Source: Dactylonectria macrodidyma | Lineage: Eukaryota; Ascomycota; Sordariomycetes; Hypocreales; Nectriaceae | Reading direction: 5' to 3' | Assembly: GCA_020744425.1 (NCBI GenBank) | Contig: JAGMUV010000007.1 | Coordinates: 2,108,001 to 2,172,000, forward strand | Length of the DNA stretch: 64,000 bases | Made by a program: the position numbers and the translations under genes | The notes under the pieces: model-generated | Databases searched by the model: none | Told to the model about the DNA's origin: nothing | The model's input: only the letters and a program-made list of their open reading frames with translations | Shown here: positions 26,327 to 37,737 of the stretch, piece after piece | How positions within the stretch are numbered: the first letter of the stretch is position 1 | How the letters are laid out: each line of letters starts with the position of its first letter

Positions 26327-27417
26327 TTACTCCGGGGGAACGTAGGGCGTTACGAGCATCTCGCTAAACTTCTCGAGCTTCTCCTTGCCACGGACCTCCT
26401 CGACCAGGAGGGGCATCTTGACGACGTTGAAGTCCTCGGCGTAGAGCTCCTCGTACTGGTCGAGGTACTTGCGCTGCATCTTGCGGCGGGCGCCGCATTG
26501 CTCGCAGTTGCTCTCGTTTTTGGGAAAGAGGAGCTGGTTGACGACGATGGAGTGGGTGTCGATGCCGTAGCCGGCGAGCTCCTGAATCATGCGCTCCGTC
26601 TCGTAGAGGCTCAGGAACTCGGCGATGCAGACGCAGACGAAGGTGGTGAGGTCGGCATCCTGGAACTGGGTGTTGACCTCGGCGATGGTCTCGCGAAGGG
26701 ACTCGAGCTTCTCGGTCATCTCGGTGAGATTCTGGCCGTTGGGCAGGGCGCCGTTGCTGCCCAGGAAGCCGTTGAGGAGGGGCCCGTACTGCGAGGACAG
26801 TTGGGTGATCTTGGCGAGGGCCTTTTCGAGGACTGAGGGGAATTGGAGGAAGCGTAGGGTGTGACCGGTGGGGGCGGTGTCGAAGATGATGGTCTCGTAG
26901 GAGAGGGACTTGACCTGCTTTAGGACTTCGGCGAAGGACATGGCCTCGTCAATACCGGGGATCTAGGGCGTGTTAAGTCAATAACTAGCCTTGAGGATGG
27001 ACTTAAAGAAAGAAAGAAAGAACGAACCGCAAATGCCAGGTCCTGAACCATTCCGCCCAGTCCACCGCCCATGGCATTGACGTCGTCGGCGTCGGCCTGG
27101 CCGGCGAGGAGGTCCTGCATGCTGCCGTTGGGGTCAATCTCCATGGCGCTGAGGTTGTCGAAGCCATTGATGAGGCGGGCCTCCTTGCCGAACTTCTGGG
27201 AGAAGGCGTCGGAGAGGTTGTGGGCCGGGTCGGTGGAGATGAGGAGGACGGAGCGACGGACGCGGGCGAGCTGGATAGCGAGGGAGCACGAGGTGGTGGT
27301 CTTGCCGACGCCGCCCTTGCCGCCGACGAAGATCCAGCGGAGGCTGCGCTGGTCGAGCAGCGACTGGAGCGACGGCTCGAGGGCGTCGTCGACGTTGATG
27401 AGGGCCGACGCGGACAT
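26327..27417 (-). CDS. GET3: Get3, ATPase for tail-anchored protein insertion
   Basis: The CDS is complement(join(26327..26962,27028..27417)), 341 aa, with one 65 bp intron. Get3 is a cytosolic homodimeric ATPase that shields tail-anchored membrane proteins and delivers them to the ER receptor Get1/Get2. The deviant P-loop GKGGVGKT is at 33-40, switch [11 protein letters not shown] starts at 61, and the switch II/A-loop region [16 protein letters not shown] is present. The zinc-binding CxxC pair is Cys283/Cys286 ([15 protein letters not shown]), as in yeast at 285/288. The methionine/glycine-rich client-binding segment ([15 protein letters not shown]) spans the splice junction. The start at 27417 gives the standard N-terminus; an open frame continues upstream without the family pattern. 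The gene is divergent from the hydroxyisourate hydrolase gene. Confidence 0.96.
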
Positions 27418-28914
27418 GGTGGCAAGCTGGAAGAAGTAGATGCAGGTGGTAGTCCGGAACGGAGGACGGAAGCGGAGCGGGAACGGAGGCCGGCGAGGAG
27501 ACGGGGGAAGTGTGTCGAACGGATCTAGGCAACGGGCAGCACGTAACGACAGATTATGATGTCGGGTTGACGTGGTGTTGGTCGTCGTCTTGAGCCAGCT
27601 CAGCACGTTCTAGAAGCTCGCAGTCCCTGGTGGATCCAGACTTGGAGTTTTGGGGCCAAAACAGGTTCGCTGGCTGGTTCCAGGGGCATGGATAGAGGGG
27701 TCGAGCCGCCACAAATACCAGGTCACATGCTCTAATGGCGTCACGAATACAGTGGCCGCCTGTTTTTGTCCATGCACCCCGCCATGGAACAGCAAATCCG
27801 CCACATTTACCATGTCACACGGCTAGTAAAATAACAGTCAAAGCAACCGGATGTGCCTCTGTAGGACTCCCAGAGCTTCAGGAGGGGGGCCAAGCGATTG
27901 AAAGAATAGACTGCACACTAAGCACACTCAGCGCCACCAATTGCCCAGGTATGAGACAGAACTCTACTGATGTGCTAGCAAATTGTATTGCTAAATAAAG
28001 GTGAAGGAAATCTAAATTAAATAAATATATATGATCTTATTGTGCGATGTATTCTTCCAATCACTTAGGGGTGTCCTAAAAGATGCAGCAAGTCGCCTGG
28101 AAGTAATAGGCCGCCCAATGTCCTAGAGGTCACTCCTCGTAATCTCTAGGACCTCCCCCCTCCTCAACCCGCCTCTCGCTCAGTCCTACGCTACCTATCA
28201 GCTCGTCAGCAACCAACTGTATCTGGTCCCTTTAGTTCCTTTCCCTCCTCCGGATAGCGGGTCCTCCTCTAGGCTCCAGGCCGGCCCCGTCCACGGAGGA
28301 CCCCAATGCCATCCAGTGGGGAGACTCGGCGAGCGGCGCCTAGCGATCAAGGCGAAAAAGAAAATGGGATAACGTCAAAGAAAGCTCTCGTTTAAACGCA
28401 AGGATTAAAAAAGGACTACGCGTCTTTTAGAGCTGAGAGTGGGCTGGGCCGAGCTGAAGCTGAAGCTGGGCACCGCTGCAACTGCGCCCAAGGTCATTCT
28501 GCTTAGGTAGAGTGGGCTGCTTCCGCGCTGGGCTGAGCATCTTTAGGACTGCCGGGTTCACTGCCAGGTTTGGGTAGGTCAGTGGACAACGACTCGCTGC
28601 CTCAGCCCTATTACTACGTATACACATGGCCTCCCCTTGAATCCTGCGCGCTTCCTTTCTTCTCCTCACCTCTCTTACGTTTTCCCAGGAACGCAAAACA
28701 AACATAACAAACGCGTAGCAATCAGTTGACGATTGCTCCCACATCTTAACGCCAACCCGCAGCTGCACTCTGCAACATCCCCCAAGCTACAGGTCGTCTG
28801 AGCGATCCAACCTCGCTCCCCCCACCCTTGACGTCAACTCTTGCGTCGCACCACCACCACCACCTCCAAAACCACTACTGCTCTCAGAGCCAAAAAGACA
28901 GAGACCAGCTCGCC
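27418..28914. other. Divergent intergenic region of GET3 and hydroxyisourate hydrolase
   Basis: 1.5 kb between start codons. Around 27960-28050 the DNA is AT-rich (runs of TAAATAAATATATAT), in contrast to GC-rich neighbours. No protein or RNA gene could be supported. Confidence 0.45.
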
Positions 28915-29325
28915 ATGGCGCCCTCTACCGATAAAGACCCCATCACCTGCCACGTGCTCGACACCACGCTCGGCCGCCCGGCCAAGGGCATCCGCGTGCG
29001 GCTCGTCGGCGGCGCATCGTCGGCCACGGCCCTGCCCAAGACGTTCGAGTCCATCACCGATGACGACGGCCGCATCCTCGTCTGGCTGCCCTACATCTCC
29101 GAGACCTCCGCCGGCGAGGTCCCCGTCTACACCCTGCTCGACGTCCTCGGTGAAGTCCGCGGGCACTCCCGCTGGACTCTGCGCTTCGACACCGCCGCCT
29201 ACTATGGCGAGGAGAACACCTTCTTCCCCGAGGTTACCGTCACTTTCCGCGTCGAGGAGGGGCAGACATACCATGTACCCTTGCTGTTGAACCCCTACAG
29301 CTACACCACGTATCGGGGCAGTTAG
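28915..29325 (+). CDS. 5-hydroxyisourate hydrolase (transthyretin-like)
   Basis: A single exon of 136 aa. It hydrolyses 5-hydroxyisourate, the product of urate oxidase, on the way to allantoin. The N-terminal signature ITCHVLDTTLGRPAKGI carries the first catalytic His (His13). The diagnostic C-terminal tetrapeptide YRGS ends the protein and separates enzymes from vertebrate transthyretin. The start ATG at 28915 lies in a good context (GCCATGG). The open frame upstream begins only with a TTG and encodes a His run from CAC repeats, so it is not used. There is no PTS1 at the C-terminus, so a cytosolic location is possible, although many relatives are peroxisomal. No other purine-degradation gene lies nearby. 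Confidence 0.93.
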   Translation: MAPSTDKDPITCHVLDTTLGRPAKGIRVRLVGGASSATALPKTFESITDDDGRILVWLPYISETSAGEVPVYTLLDVLGEVRGHSRWTLRFDTAAYYGEENTFFPEVTVTFRVEEGQTYHVPLLLNPYSYTTYRGS

Positions 29326-29810
29326 ACATCTACCACCAAGATGGCGAATGATCTATCTATGGACATCGTTGTGGATCAGCAAGCAAATAGGAACGAGCCG
29401 TATTTGATGAAGGATCGATATCTGGGTGCAGTTGATCATGCGTGGTAATTACCACCGGTAAAGAAGACGAGTTCATGACAATAGCGATGATTGTGATTTA
29501 TTATTCATCAAGGAATGTCTTAATCAGGCACTACCTAGCAACCTGTCCCAGCGTTTCCATGTCCAGCCTTTTTCCCTCACAGAGGGGCAGTGATGCCAGG
29601 CGTTTTGTTTCCTTGAATGCCGAGAACCCTATCCCAAGTTCCCCCCGCCTCCTGTGCCCAAAACTCCTCGCTGTCCAATGTGGATTAAAGAGAGAATAAA
29701 GTGATTCCGTGTTCGAAAAATGATACAGTCATTCAGGTCGTTTGCCGTAACAGTCTCGGCCGTGTAAGTCATAATGTTGATGAGTCCCCGGGTAAGGATA
29801 CGCGTGGTGA
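29326..29810. other. Intergenic region between convergent genes
   Basis: 485 bp between the hydroxyisourate hydrolase gene (plus) and the small unknown gene (minus). No separate gene was recognised; 3' untranslated regions are expected. Confidence 0.45.
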
Positions 29811-30358
29811 TCAATTCTTTCGCCACTTCCTTAGCAGGCCACCCTTCTTGGAACGATGCGAGGCAACGTCGGGTGAGGTTGGTGGGGTCTCGTCGTCCCT
29901 CTGTGATGCAATGCTCTCTGTTCCGTCTTTCGAGAATCGTATGCTCGACATGGACGGGCTGACCAGCTTGGTACTTTCGGAGTCGGTAACATCGGTGTTG
30001 ACAAGAGATAGGACGCTGTACAGGGCCTCGGACTGAGGTGAGATTCGTCCATGGTTGACAGTGTGTCGCTTCTTCCTCAGGAAAGAGCGTCGACTGCGTG
30101 AGAGAGCCCTCTCCGGGCTGATATCTTCCTGGGTGATGCAGGCATTTGGCGATAGGTCTGCGTCAGGGTGGGGAAGAGTGGTGTTGCGGACTAGAGGAAT
30201 GTCAGCATAGCTTCATTATGATGAGCCTGGCAGGTGGACCAACCGTCGTTGAAGGGTTCAGGGAAGCCCGTATCTCGGGGTTCCCGTGGTCGGGACTTGA
30301 CGGTAGGGCTCGGCGACATGACGTGAATCTGAGGTACGGCTTTAGAGGTGTTCGTCAT
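29811..30358 (-). CDS. Small basic Ser/Thr-rich protein of unknown function, two exons
   Basis: The CDS is complement(join(29811..30190,30244..30358)), 164 aa, assembled here from two short frames. The 53 bp intron has GT and AG ends and a good branch site (GCTGAC) close to the acceptor. It restores a frame that stays open for 126 more codons to TGA at 29811-29813. The N-terminus is Pro/Ser/Arg-rich. The middle has an Arg-rich patch (RALSRSRRSFLRKKRH) that could be a nuclear signal or phosphosite cluster. The C-terminus ends in a basic motif SKKGGLLRKWRKN. Many SP and TP pairs suggest phosphorylation. I recognise no family and propose no function. Support is the clean splice, lack of stops and non-random composition, so the model needs transcript evidence. 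Confidence 0.5.
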
Positions 30359-33300
30359 CGAGCAGCTGTCTCGTTGTGTTGTTTTGTTTGTGAGGGAAGG
30401 TGAATGAGGAAGGAAATGGTCGGTTCGATGGAGGCAGCGAGCCCAGGCAATCTCAACTCGCCTAATGGGGCAAGTACATGTGAGGCAGGCGGGGAGATGT
30501 AAGCTCGAAGTGACTTTTGGTTACGACGAGCAATGCCCCAATGGCTGCATAAATATTCCGGAGTAAAAAATGAGGACAAATGAGAACCGATCGCTTGACG
30601 ACAAAAGTTGTTTGAGTTTTGTTTGAATGGGAAAGAGACGCGCAAGATGGAAGTATGTTCTTGTCGAAGAAATGAAGAGTCGTCTTTAGGAGAGTCGAAC
30701 AGGGCCGAGGCGAAGGGGGGGGAGGGAAAGGGTTATGCCGGGGGCTTATTAACTTATGGGATGCTAGGATGCTGGGATGCTGGGATGCGTAGCAGCGATG
30801 CGATCAGCAGGGCATGGGTTTGTTGATGGCGCTTGGCACTTGCACGGCGCACAGGCGACCCGGATGCGGCATTGTACTTTGGTAGGGTACTTCGTAGACT
30901 CGTAGGTGGTCGGATCCTCGGAACACAAGAGGCTTGGAGGGCATTGGCGTGTGGGATGTGGAGGGATTGTGGAGGGCAGAATGACGAGAGCGCGCCAGAA
31001 CAGACGAGGCCAAGGGCGATTAGCCACTGGGCGCGGCTTGGCTCTAGCCGCTCGGCTCAGCGGCCAAGAAGTCATGCTTCTAGGCTGCGTGGCCATCTGT
31101 GCCGCAGCCCGAGACTTGGAGAATCCGACTACGAGCAGATGCAGCAGGGATGTCAAAGGTATGGAGCTGTGTATGATGGTGGGTGGGGATCCAGACCATC
31201 AAGCTGGGACGAGCTGGGGCCATGGAACGACATGGGACATGGAATGATGAGAAAAAAAGAGGCAGAATTCTTTACTTACCTCGAAAACCCAAGGGTTTAC
31301 CTTCAATAACGTCCCGTTCTCAGGGATTTCAGCGCTAATATTCCGTGCTTCGACGCCCCAACGAACCTAGGGTCCAGCGTAATACGTACCACAAAGGCGG
31401 TAATTAATAAAGCCCTCGCTCGGATTGGAATTTGCCCGTTGGGTTCGTTAGGTTTGGTTTCGGAAATGGTGTCTTCTCTAGTGAGTCCAGAGTCCAGTCC
31501 AGCTCTCCACGACGTCCTGCGCCGCGTCCAGGGTCAGCCCAGCGAGGACGAGTGGCTGATGAGGCTCGGCGCTGTGCCAACAATGGAGCGACCGAGCTCA
31601 CTGGCGTCGTAAGCTGGGGGACGGGACTTCGCTTGGCGACCAGTTCTGTTGGGTGGCCGATGGCGCGAAAGGCGAAACCACGGCAGCGAACAGGTCGACT
31701 GCCGACTGGAAAATGCTTTCTGCGCCTCGTCAAACGAGCTGAGAAGTTTCAAGTCGTAACTGCAGGAAACGTCATCGCATAACAACACATTTCGCAAGAA
31801 GCTTTGAGCCTAGCCCGGGGTGGGTTGTGATATTTATACCTACTGCGAAGCCTTCACACCGCACGCTGACCGGCTGTTGCAGAGCCGAATACTGGTGCTG
31901 GCCAGAAAGCGGTTCCCAACAATCTGCATGATCGGGACATTAGGCCGTGCAGCACCAAGTTGACAGCCCAGAGCGAGAGAAAAAAAACAGCCCGAGCAGC
32001 GGCAAGGGGGTGTCTAGCAGGCAACCCACAGGGCCACCAAAAACCCCAGAAACAAGCCAGCGGACATTGACCAACCTCGAACAGCGTCCAGGTGATGATC
32101 ATTTCCCACTGCGCTCCCCTGTGCACCCATGACGACAAGGCCCAGGTGTACATGCGAGTGTCTCGCAGACGGGAGTGCTAGTGGCTGGCCAGGCTGCCCA
32201 CCACTGGAAGTCCCATGCCCGCACCGGCGCTGCGCAACTGCGAACCACGACCTGCAGAACCGCCATGCCATTGCCCAGGTTTTAGATGTGACCTCTCGGC
32301 GTGGCTGTCTGGTGTCCGCTGCCGAAGTCGACGTCTGCTGGCTCTCGCTGCTCGATTCGCTCGCTCGAAGGAGGGGGGATGCTGCATCTGAGCGGGGATT
32401 TCACCGTGGCCGCAGGCGGCTGGACGGCTGGACGGCAAAGCCGATCGTGACAAGCAAAATTGCATTGACGTGACGTTGCCGTAATTCATCACTGGGGAAA
32501 TCCTGTTCTGTCCAGCAGCCGGACCTTCAAAATTCAAAAACATCACGGAATGGATCGACGGACGGTATCGCCGATAGACCCAGATCTTGGCGGTAGATCA
32601 CGTGTAGTCACGGTTTTTGGTTCTGTTCACTTGCACATCAGTTGCACATCACTTCGCCGGTGTGTCAGCTCCGTCGATCAGAAGTCACTAATTACAAGAA
32701 AATTGCATCGTCCACTTCAAGGAATAATATCGGCACCATTGTCATCCATGGATTCTTACTTGTTCTGATATCATTACCCCTGGAGTTCTTATTCTACCAT
32801 GGGTCCTAGTGTCTCCCCGGCCCTCTAGCTGACACTGCTAAAATATTGCGCCGGTTTGCAGCCCAACCGGGTAGAAGACCCCTAAATTTCGTCTTGGCGT
32901 CCTTCATTTCCACCCCAGCTCATAACTCCCAACGGTCCTCATCCTCCCGTCTCTCCTCTTCTCATCCTCCTAACATCCGCAAAGGCTGAGACATATTTTG
33001 TAGGTTTTTGACTGCTCTCTGCTGCCGATCAGGTGCTACCCACACGTGTTTCTGGGAAAGGCCGGGAGAAGCTTGGTCTCTTCCTGCATCTCCATGTATC
33101 TCTACGCAATTGGCAGGGCGGCCGACATTGTCTGAGACCTATGCTTGGCTGCATGGGCGGTGAATGGCTTCACAACTCCAGCACCGCCTGTCTCTCGCTT
33201 CTGCGGATGCCTGATCCGTCACCATTATCCGGCTGCAATGGCTGATTGGTTACACTATTGACGCATGGCGTCGCGGGATCGCTTTCTCCGTGTAGACTAT

Positions 33301-34167
33301 GAGCAGTGTGGGGGGAGCTGTCGATACATTGATTCCCGGTGACAACTGTTCCTTCACATGAGCTAACCAACAGAGCTTCGGAGAGGTCCTTTCCTCGGAC
33401 ATCAATGCTCCGTAACTCGAGTTAGTTGGCTACCGTTGTACTTGCAGCATTTGTTCTCGTTGACACTGTCCGATTCGCAATGTTTAAAAAGATATCGCAA
33501 TACTTATTGTATCAAAGTCCTAACACACGGCAAAAAGTTGCCAACACACTTTTCATTAGCCCTTCATGCAGGTCTACCCCCCGCTTCCCTGCCGTGAATC
33601 CGCAACCCAAAATAGAGCCGAGCCGTCATCGTAACGCCAGTATAGCCAATCGTCGTGACTCGTCACTCAACCAGAGCCACTGAACCACCAAGACATACAT
33701 CTCCAATCCCCCAGTATTCCTTACTCTCCCGATGCTCTCAGACACAAACGACATGGTCGATAGACGGTCAATCAAATGACGTCTCACGCGGGAGCATGCA
33801 ATGCGGCAAAGCATACCCTCCTTTATTTTAGACTCAAGCAGGTCGGTGCTGTTAGGGCAAGTGCTCATGTGTGACGGTGGATTTTGTTCAGCCCCGGACG
33901 TCTACCAACTACGGCACCGCGCTCGTCCGGTCCTATCACGGGAGAGATATTCGGCATCGATCACCATGTGCCCTCGGACAGACCGCTTGTGGATTCTGGT
34001 TGGCTTGAATGCGTTATGTTCTGATGTCTCAGTCTAGTCTACAAACCAGTGGTTGTCTCTTATGCAAAGAAGCTGCGGAGGCAATGAGGGTCCTTGCCCT
34101 TGGTGGACACCACCAAGGGTAACCTCCTTAGTCTACATTAACGAGTCAAGAATCCATCAGCAAATAA
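30359..34167. other. Gene-poor 3.8 kb region
   Basis: No coding gene can be supported. Open frames up to 158 codons (30833-31309 plus; 32178-32546 minus) overlap on both strands and lack domains. At 30757-30790 there is a short run of four imperfect GGGATGCT units. The region should include the promoter of the minus-strand gene ending at 30358. No transposase, reverse transcriptase or long repeat was seen. Confidence 0.45.
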
Positions 34168-34249
34168 GGCACAGTGGCAGAGTGGTCTAATGCGTATGAC
34201 TAGAAATCATATCTCTTCGGAGGCGTCTGTTCAAATCAGGCCTGTGTCG
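34168..34249 (+). tRNA. tRNA-Ser (AGA)
   Basis: 82 nt, no intron. The acceptor stem GGCACAG pairs with CTGTGTC, discriminator G. The D arm contains GAGTGGTCTAATGC. The anticodon stem TATGA/TCATA encloses loop CTAGAAA with anticodon AGA. A long class II variable arm follows (about TCTCTTCGGAGG). The T arm GTCTG/CAGGC has loop TTCAAAT. The long variable arm and the AGA anticodon both fit serine. Internal A and B boxes (TGGCAGAGTGG and GTTCAAATC) are intact. Confidence 0.93.
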
Positions 34250-34255
34250 GCTTAA

Positions 34256-34266
34256 TTTTACTTTTT
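34256..34266 (+). terminator. RNA polymerase III terminator of tRNA-Ser
   Basis: A TTTT run at 34256-34259 and TTTTT at 34262-34266 lie just after the tRNA, the standard pol III stop signal. Confidence 0.8.
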
Positions 34267-34924
34267 GCCTTTCCAGCAATTGACTCCAGATCTGGAGGTT
34301 TCAATTCTTTTTGGTGCTTTTTCGTGGCACCCAATGGCTGAGCGAACATGAGATCCTTCACAACGTTTGTAGCTGAGTGTTGTAATGAGACGAGTATGAG
34401 GATATTCCAAAGGGATGTGAAGAGCTTCGTTTCCTGTAGTGATCTGGTCCTTTTTAGTGTCGTTCATTGCTGCAAGCTCCATCATAGTCCGGCTCCACGG
34501 TGTAATTAAAGCCATTTCTGGAGCACACGCTGTGTCCTACCAAACTATGACGCGCAAATCAACTAGGTAATAAGATGTCGGAGGGACATTTGCAAGCCCT
34601 GAAGGGAAAACACTCCATTTATAACAACAAACCATGACAATGGTCCAATATCAATTTATTATATTCAAGGTCGCCAAGCATGCATGAGAAAGAAACTCGT
34701 GTACGGACAAAAGAATAGCCGGGCACTCTGACACAGCCCCCACCAGAGCGCAATGCACAGCCACCGCTGATGGTCCTACACGTAATGCTACACGAGCCAC
34801 ATCGCGACGTTCCAAACTATCCGTCTTCGACAACCACCCCCTAGGATAGAAACATCGAAACATCTCGCACTCCCACGACTCCGACGGCAACATCGCGCAG
34901 CACGTATCGACGAATCTGTGCACA
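34267..34924. other. Intergenic region upstream of CDC50
   Basis: About 660 bp between the tRNA and the CDC50 start. It should hold the CDC50 promoter. The minus-strand frame at 34651-35247 overlaps CDC50 exons and is rejected as a gene. Confidence 0.45.
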
Positions 34925-36497
34925 ATGGCCGACTCACCGCGTGGCATCGACCACACCGACTCGATGGACTCCAACGACGGAGGCCCGAAGCAGCCGGACA
35001 AGAAGAAGAGCCGCCGACCTGCGAGTGAGTGCTCTGGAAGCTTCGGAAGCGGCGCACCGCCATGAAGAACTCGCAACTGATGCCATCGCGACAGATACCG
35101 CTTTCCGACAACAGCGCTTGAAGGCATGGCAGTATGTAGAGGACAATCCGTGTTGGCCGGATTCAATGCTGACAGCTCCAGGCCCATTCTGACGCCCAAG
35201 ACGGTTTTGCCCTTGTTCTTCGTCATCGGCATCATCTTCGCGCCCATCGGTGGCCTTCTCCTCTATGCCAGCGCCCAGGTACCATCATCCGCCATCCCTA
35301 CTGGATTGTTGCTCCAGGACTCTTCTAACGCGCAAGCTAGGTTCAAGAGATTCGTCTCGACTACACCGATTGCAAAACCGATGCCCCGATCCTGAACAGG
35401 GGTCGCAGTAACTTTGGGGACATGCCCGACGACACCATCACAACCGCATTCAAGAACAGCTCCGGAGATGTCAATGCCCAGTGGGGTCGACAAGTTGGCG
35501 TCAACGTCAGTGACAGCGTTACCAATGTCAACATCAACACCACGCGCTGCTACCTGCGATTCACCATTCCCGAGGATATGGGCGCGCCTGTCCTCTTCTA
35601 TTACCACCTTACGAACTTCTATCAGAACCATCGACGATATGTCGAGTCGTTTGATAATTCGCAGCTCAAGGGCAACAAGCGTTCTTATGACCAAATTAAG
35701 GGTTCGGACTGCAGCCCGCTGTATGGAGACAAGGAGGAAAGGCTACCTTATTACCCATGCGGTCTCATCGCCAACTCCATGTTCAACGATACATTTTCCT
35801 ACCCCGTCCTGCTGAATCCTCCCAACGCAAAGAGCAACGAGACCCGTACCTACACCATGACCACCAAGGACGAAATTGCCTGGTCCAGCGACAAGGATCT
35901 GTATGGCGAGACCGAATCTAAGTACAATGAAGTGCTTCCTCCACCCAACTGGCGTGAGCGCTATCCCGACGGATACACCAAAGAAAACCCGCCACCAAAC
36001 CTGAAGGAATGGCCGGCCTTCCAGGTGTGGATGCGAACCGCAGGTCTACCAACCTTCAGCAAGCTGTACCAGCGCAATAACAGTGATGCAATGACGGCCG
36101 GTCGTTACGAGGTCATTGTTGATGATTGTAGGTCGCAAAAAGTTCTCCCTACAGATATATACTAACCCACAATAGATTTTCCCACAACTCTTTACAAAGG
36201 CACCAAGTCCATCATCATCACTACCCGCACCGTGATGGGCGGCCGCAACCCCTTCCTCGGCATTGCCTATGTCGTTGTTGGAGGTGTCTGCATTCTTCTC
36301 GGCACCGTCTTCACTGTCACCCACCTTATCCGCCCCAGGTCCGTTGCCCCCATACCTCCCCTATATACACTCAGCTTACCCCAAACAGAAAGCTCGGCGA
36401 TCACACGTACCTCTCGTGGAACAATGCCCCAGGTGCCAAGACTGGCCCTAGCACGGCTACGGCTTCTGGTCGTGAGCTTCGTCCTGGCGAGGCCTAG
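34925..36497 (+). CDS. CDC50/LEM3-family flippase beta subunit
   Basis: The CDS is join(34925..35024,35095..35131,35182..35278,35341..36127,36176..36338,36389..36497), 430 aa. Cdc50/Lem3 proteins are obligate partners of P4-ATPases that flip phospholipids to the cytosolic leaflet and are needed for their ER exit. A Lys-rich cytosolic N-terminus is followed by the family hallmark [14 protein letters not shown] at 34-47. TM1 spans about 54-76. A large lumenal domain has several N-glycosylation sequons and Cys residues ([33 protein letters not shown]). TM2 spans about 369-392. The cytosolic tail is short. Five introns of 48-70 bp were placed by GT..AG signals, and each junction restores conserved sequence. 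A 37 bp micro-exon encodes the hallmark. Which of the paralogues (Cdc50, Lem3, Crf1) it matches cannot be decided by eye. Confidence 0.94.
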
Positions 36498-37737
36498 GTG
36501 GCTCGCGAAGGCTCAAGAGCACTTCTCCGAGCTACTCCTACCACCGCCGATATCACGGATCCTTCATTTGTATCATCTAACCTCCGGCTCTAAACACCAG
36601 ATGGCATTGGGGATGTATGCTTCGTCTCGCCCTCGGTTACGGCTCCTTTCAGGTCGTGCCGTCTGCATGGCGTCGCCACCAACCTGATGGCAGCAGGCTA
36701 GACTCGGCGACAAATATACAACGAGGAATAGGTGGCACGGGATTTCGTTTTTTGTTCCTTTGGCATGGCTTGCTTGCTATTTCTGTACGACTATTCTGAG
36801 CAGTGACTGCTCTTTTTCCTCTAAAGAAGTGGTTTCTGGGAATCTTTGCCGCGCTGACGTCTTTTTTCCACGCAAGCGAGTTCGTGCTCTCTCGCCAAAC
36901 CTGTTTTTTCACAGACCGAAAACGGGGGTGAGCCAGGGAGCAGTGTGGATAATGTTTCTGAATATCGTTAACCTGGTCGGGAGTTTGGGCGTGTTATTAA
37001 ATCGGCAGTGCGAATAGAATGATATGGCCTCAGTTATCACTCATGCACCAGTGACGTTTGTATGTATCAAAGCCATGGTCGTGACAAGTAGTGTTCCAGC
37101 AGAGCTTCAGGTCAGAATTCTCCGTACACTCACTTTTACACCATAAACCGGCAAAAACGATGCTCTAAAACATCGTGCCTTGATTGTCAAACTCTCGTTA
37201 ATTTAGTAGTATAGCTCTTTATGATCCTCGATTCCTTAAACCCCTTTCATTGGGACTATCGTAGTGTATATGCGTCGAGTTTGGTGTGGACGTGAAAGTG
37301 CATGGAGACCTTTATTGTACCCATTCTCGTACAAAACTATCACTCGGCAGACGTCAAGAGCACTCAGTAAGAAACATGAGGATCAGTCATTCAATTAACT
37401 ACCTAGACAGGAAAGCCTAAAATCTGCTCTCTTCCTATCTATGCCACCAGATACCACAGATAAAAGAAGACGGAGAAGCCGCCGGACCCGAGAACCCTGA
37501 TAAAATAACACAACATTTCTTGGCTTGTTTTTCGGTCTGCTTTTAGCTGATAGAAACCCAAGCACAAAAAGATGAGTAAGGAGAGGCCAGCTATGCAGGC
37601 GGGCTAGATTTGGGGTTTGTTTAGTACAAGGTAGAAAGGGAAAAGGAAAAAAAAAGAAGAGCCATGCCCGCGCCTCCCTTCCACGCCATCGTATCCCTCT
37701 GCCAATGGTCAAAGCCATGAGGTGATTGCTCTGGCAT
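36498..37737. other. Intergenic region between convergent CDC50 and SPT16
   Basis: 1.24 kb, expected to hold both 3' untranslated regions. No gene or RNA was recognised. Confidence 0.5.

Noticed and set aside
28828..28914. A 29-residue N-terminal extension of hydroxyisourate hydrolase
   Set aside because: The frame starts at TTG, codes a His run from CAC repeats, and the ATG at 28915 has a better context and family length.
30833..31309. A 158-codon plus-strand frame in the gene-poor region
   Set aside because: Overlapping frames of similar length occur on the other strand, there is no domain, and the composition is Arg/Gly-rich by GC bias.
34651..35247. A 198-codon minus-strand frame over the CDC50 5' exons
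   Set aside because: It overlaps well-supported CDC50 exons and has no recognisable domain.
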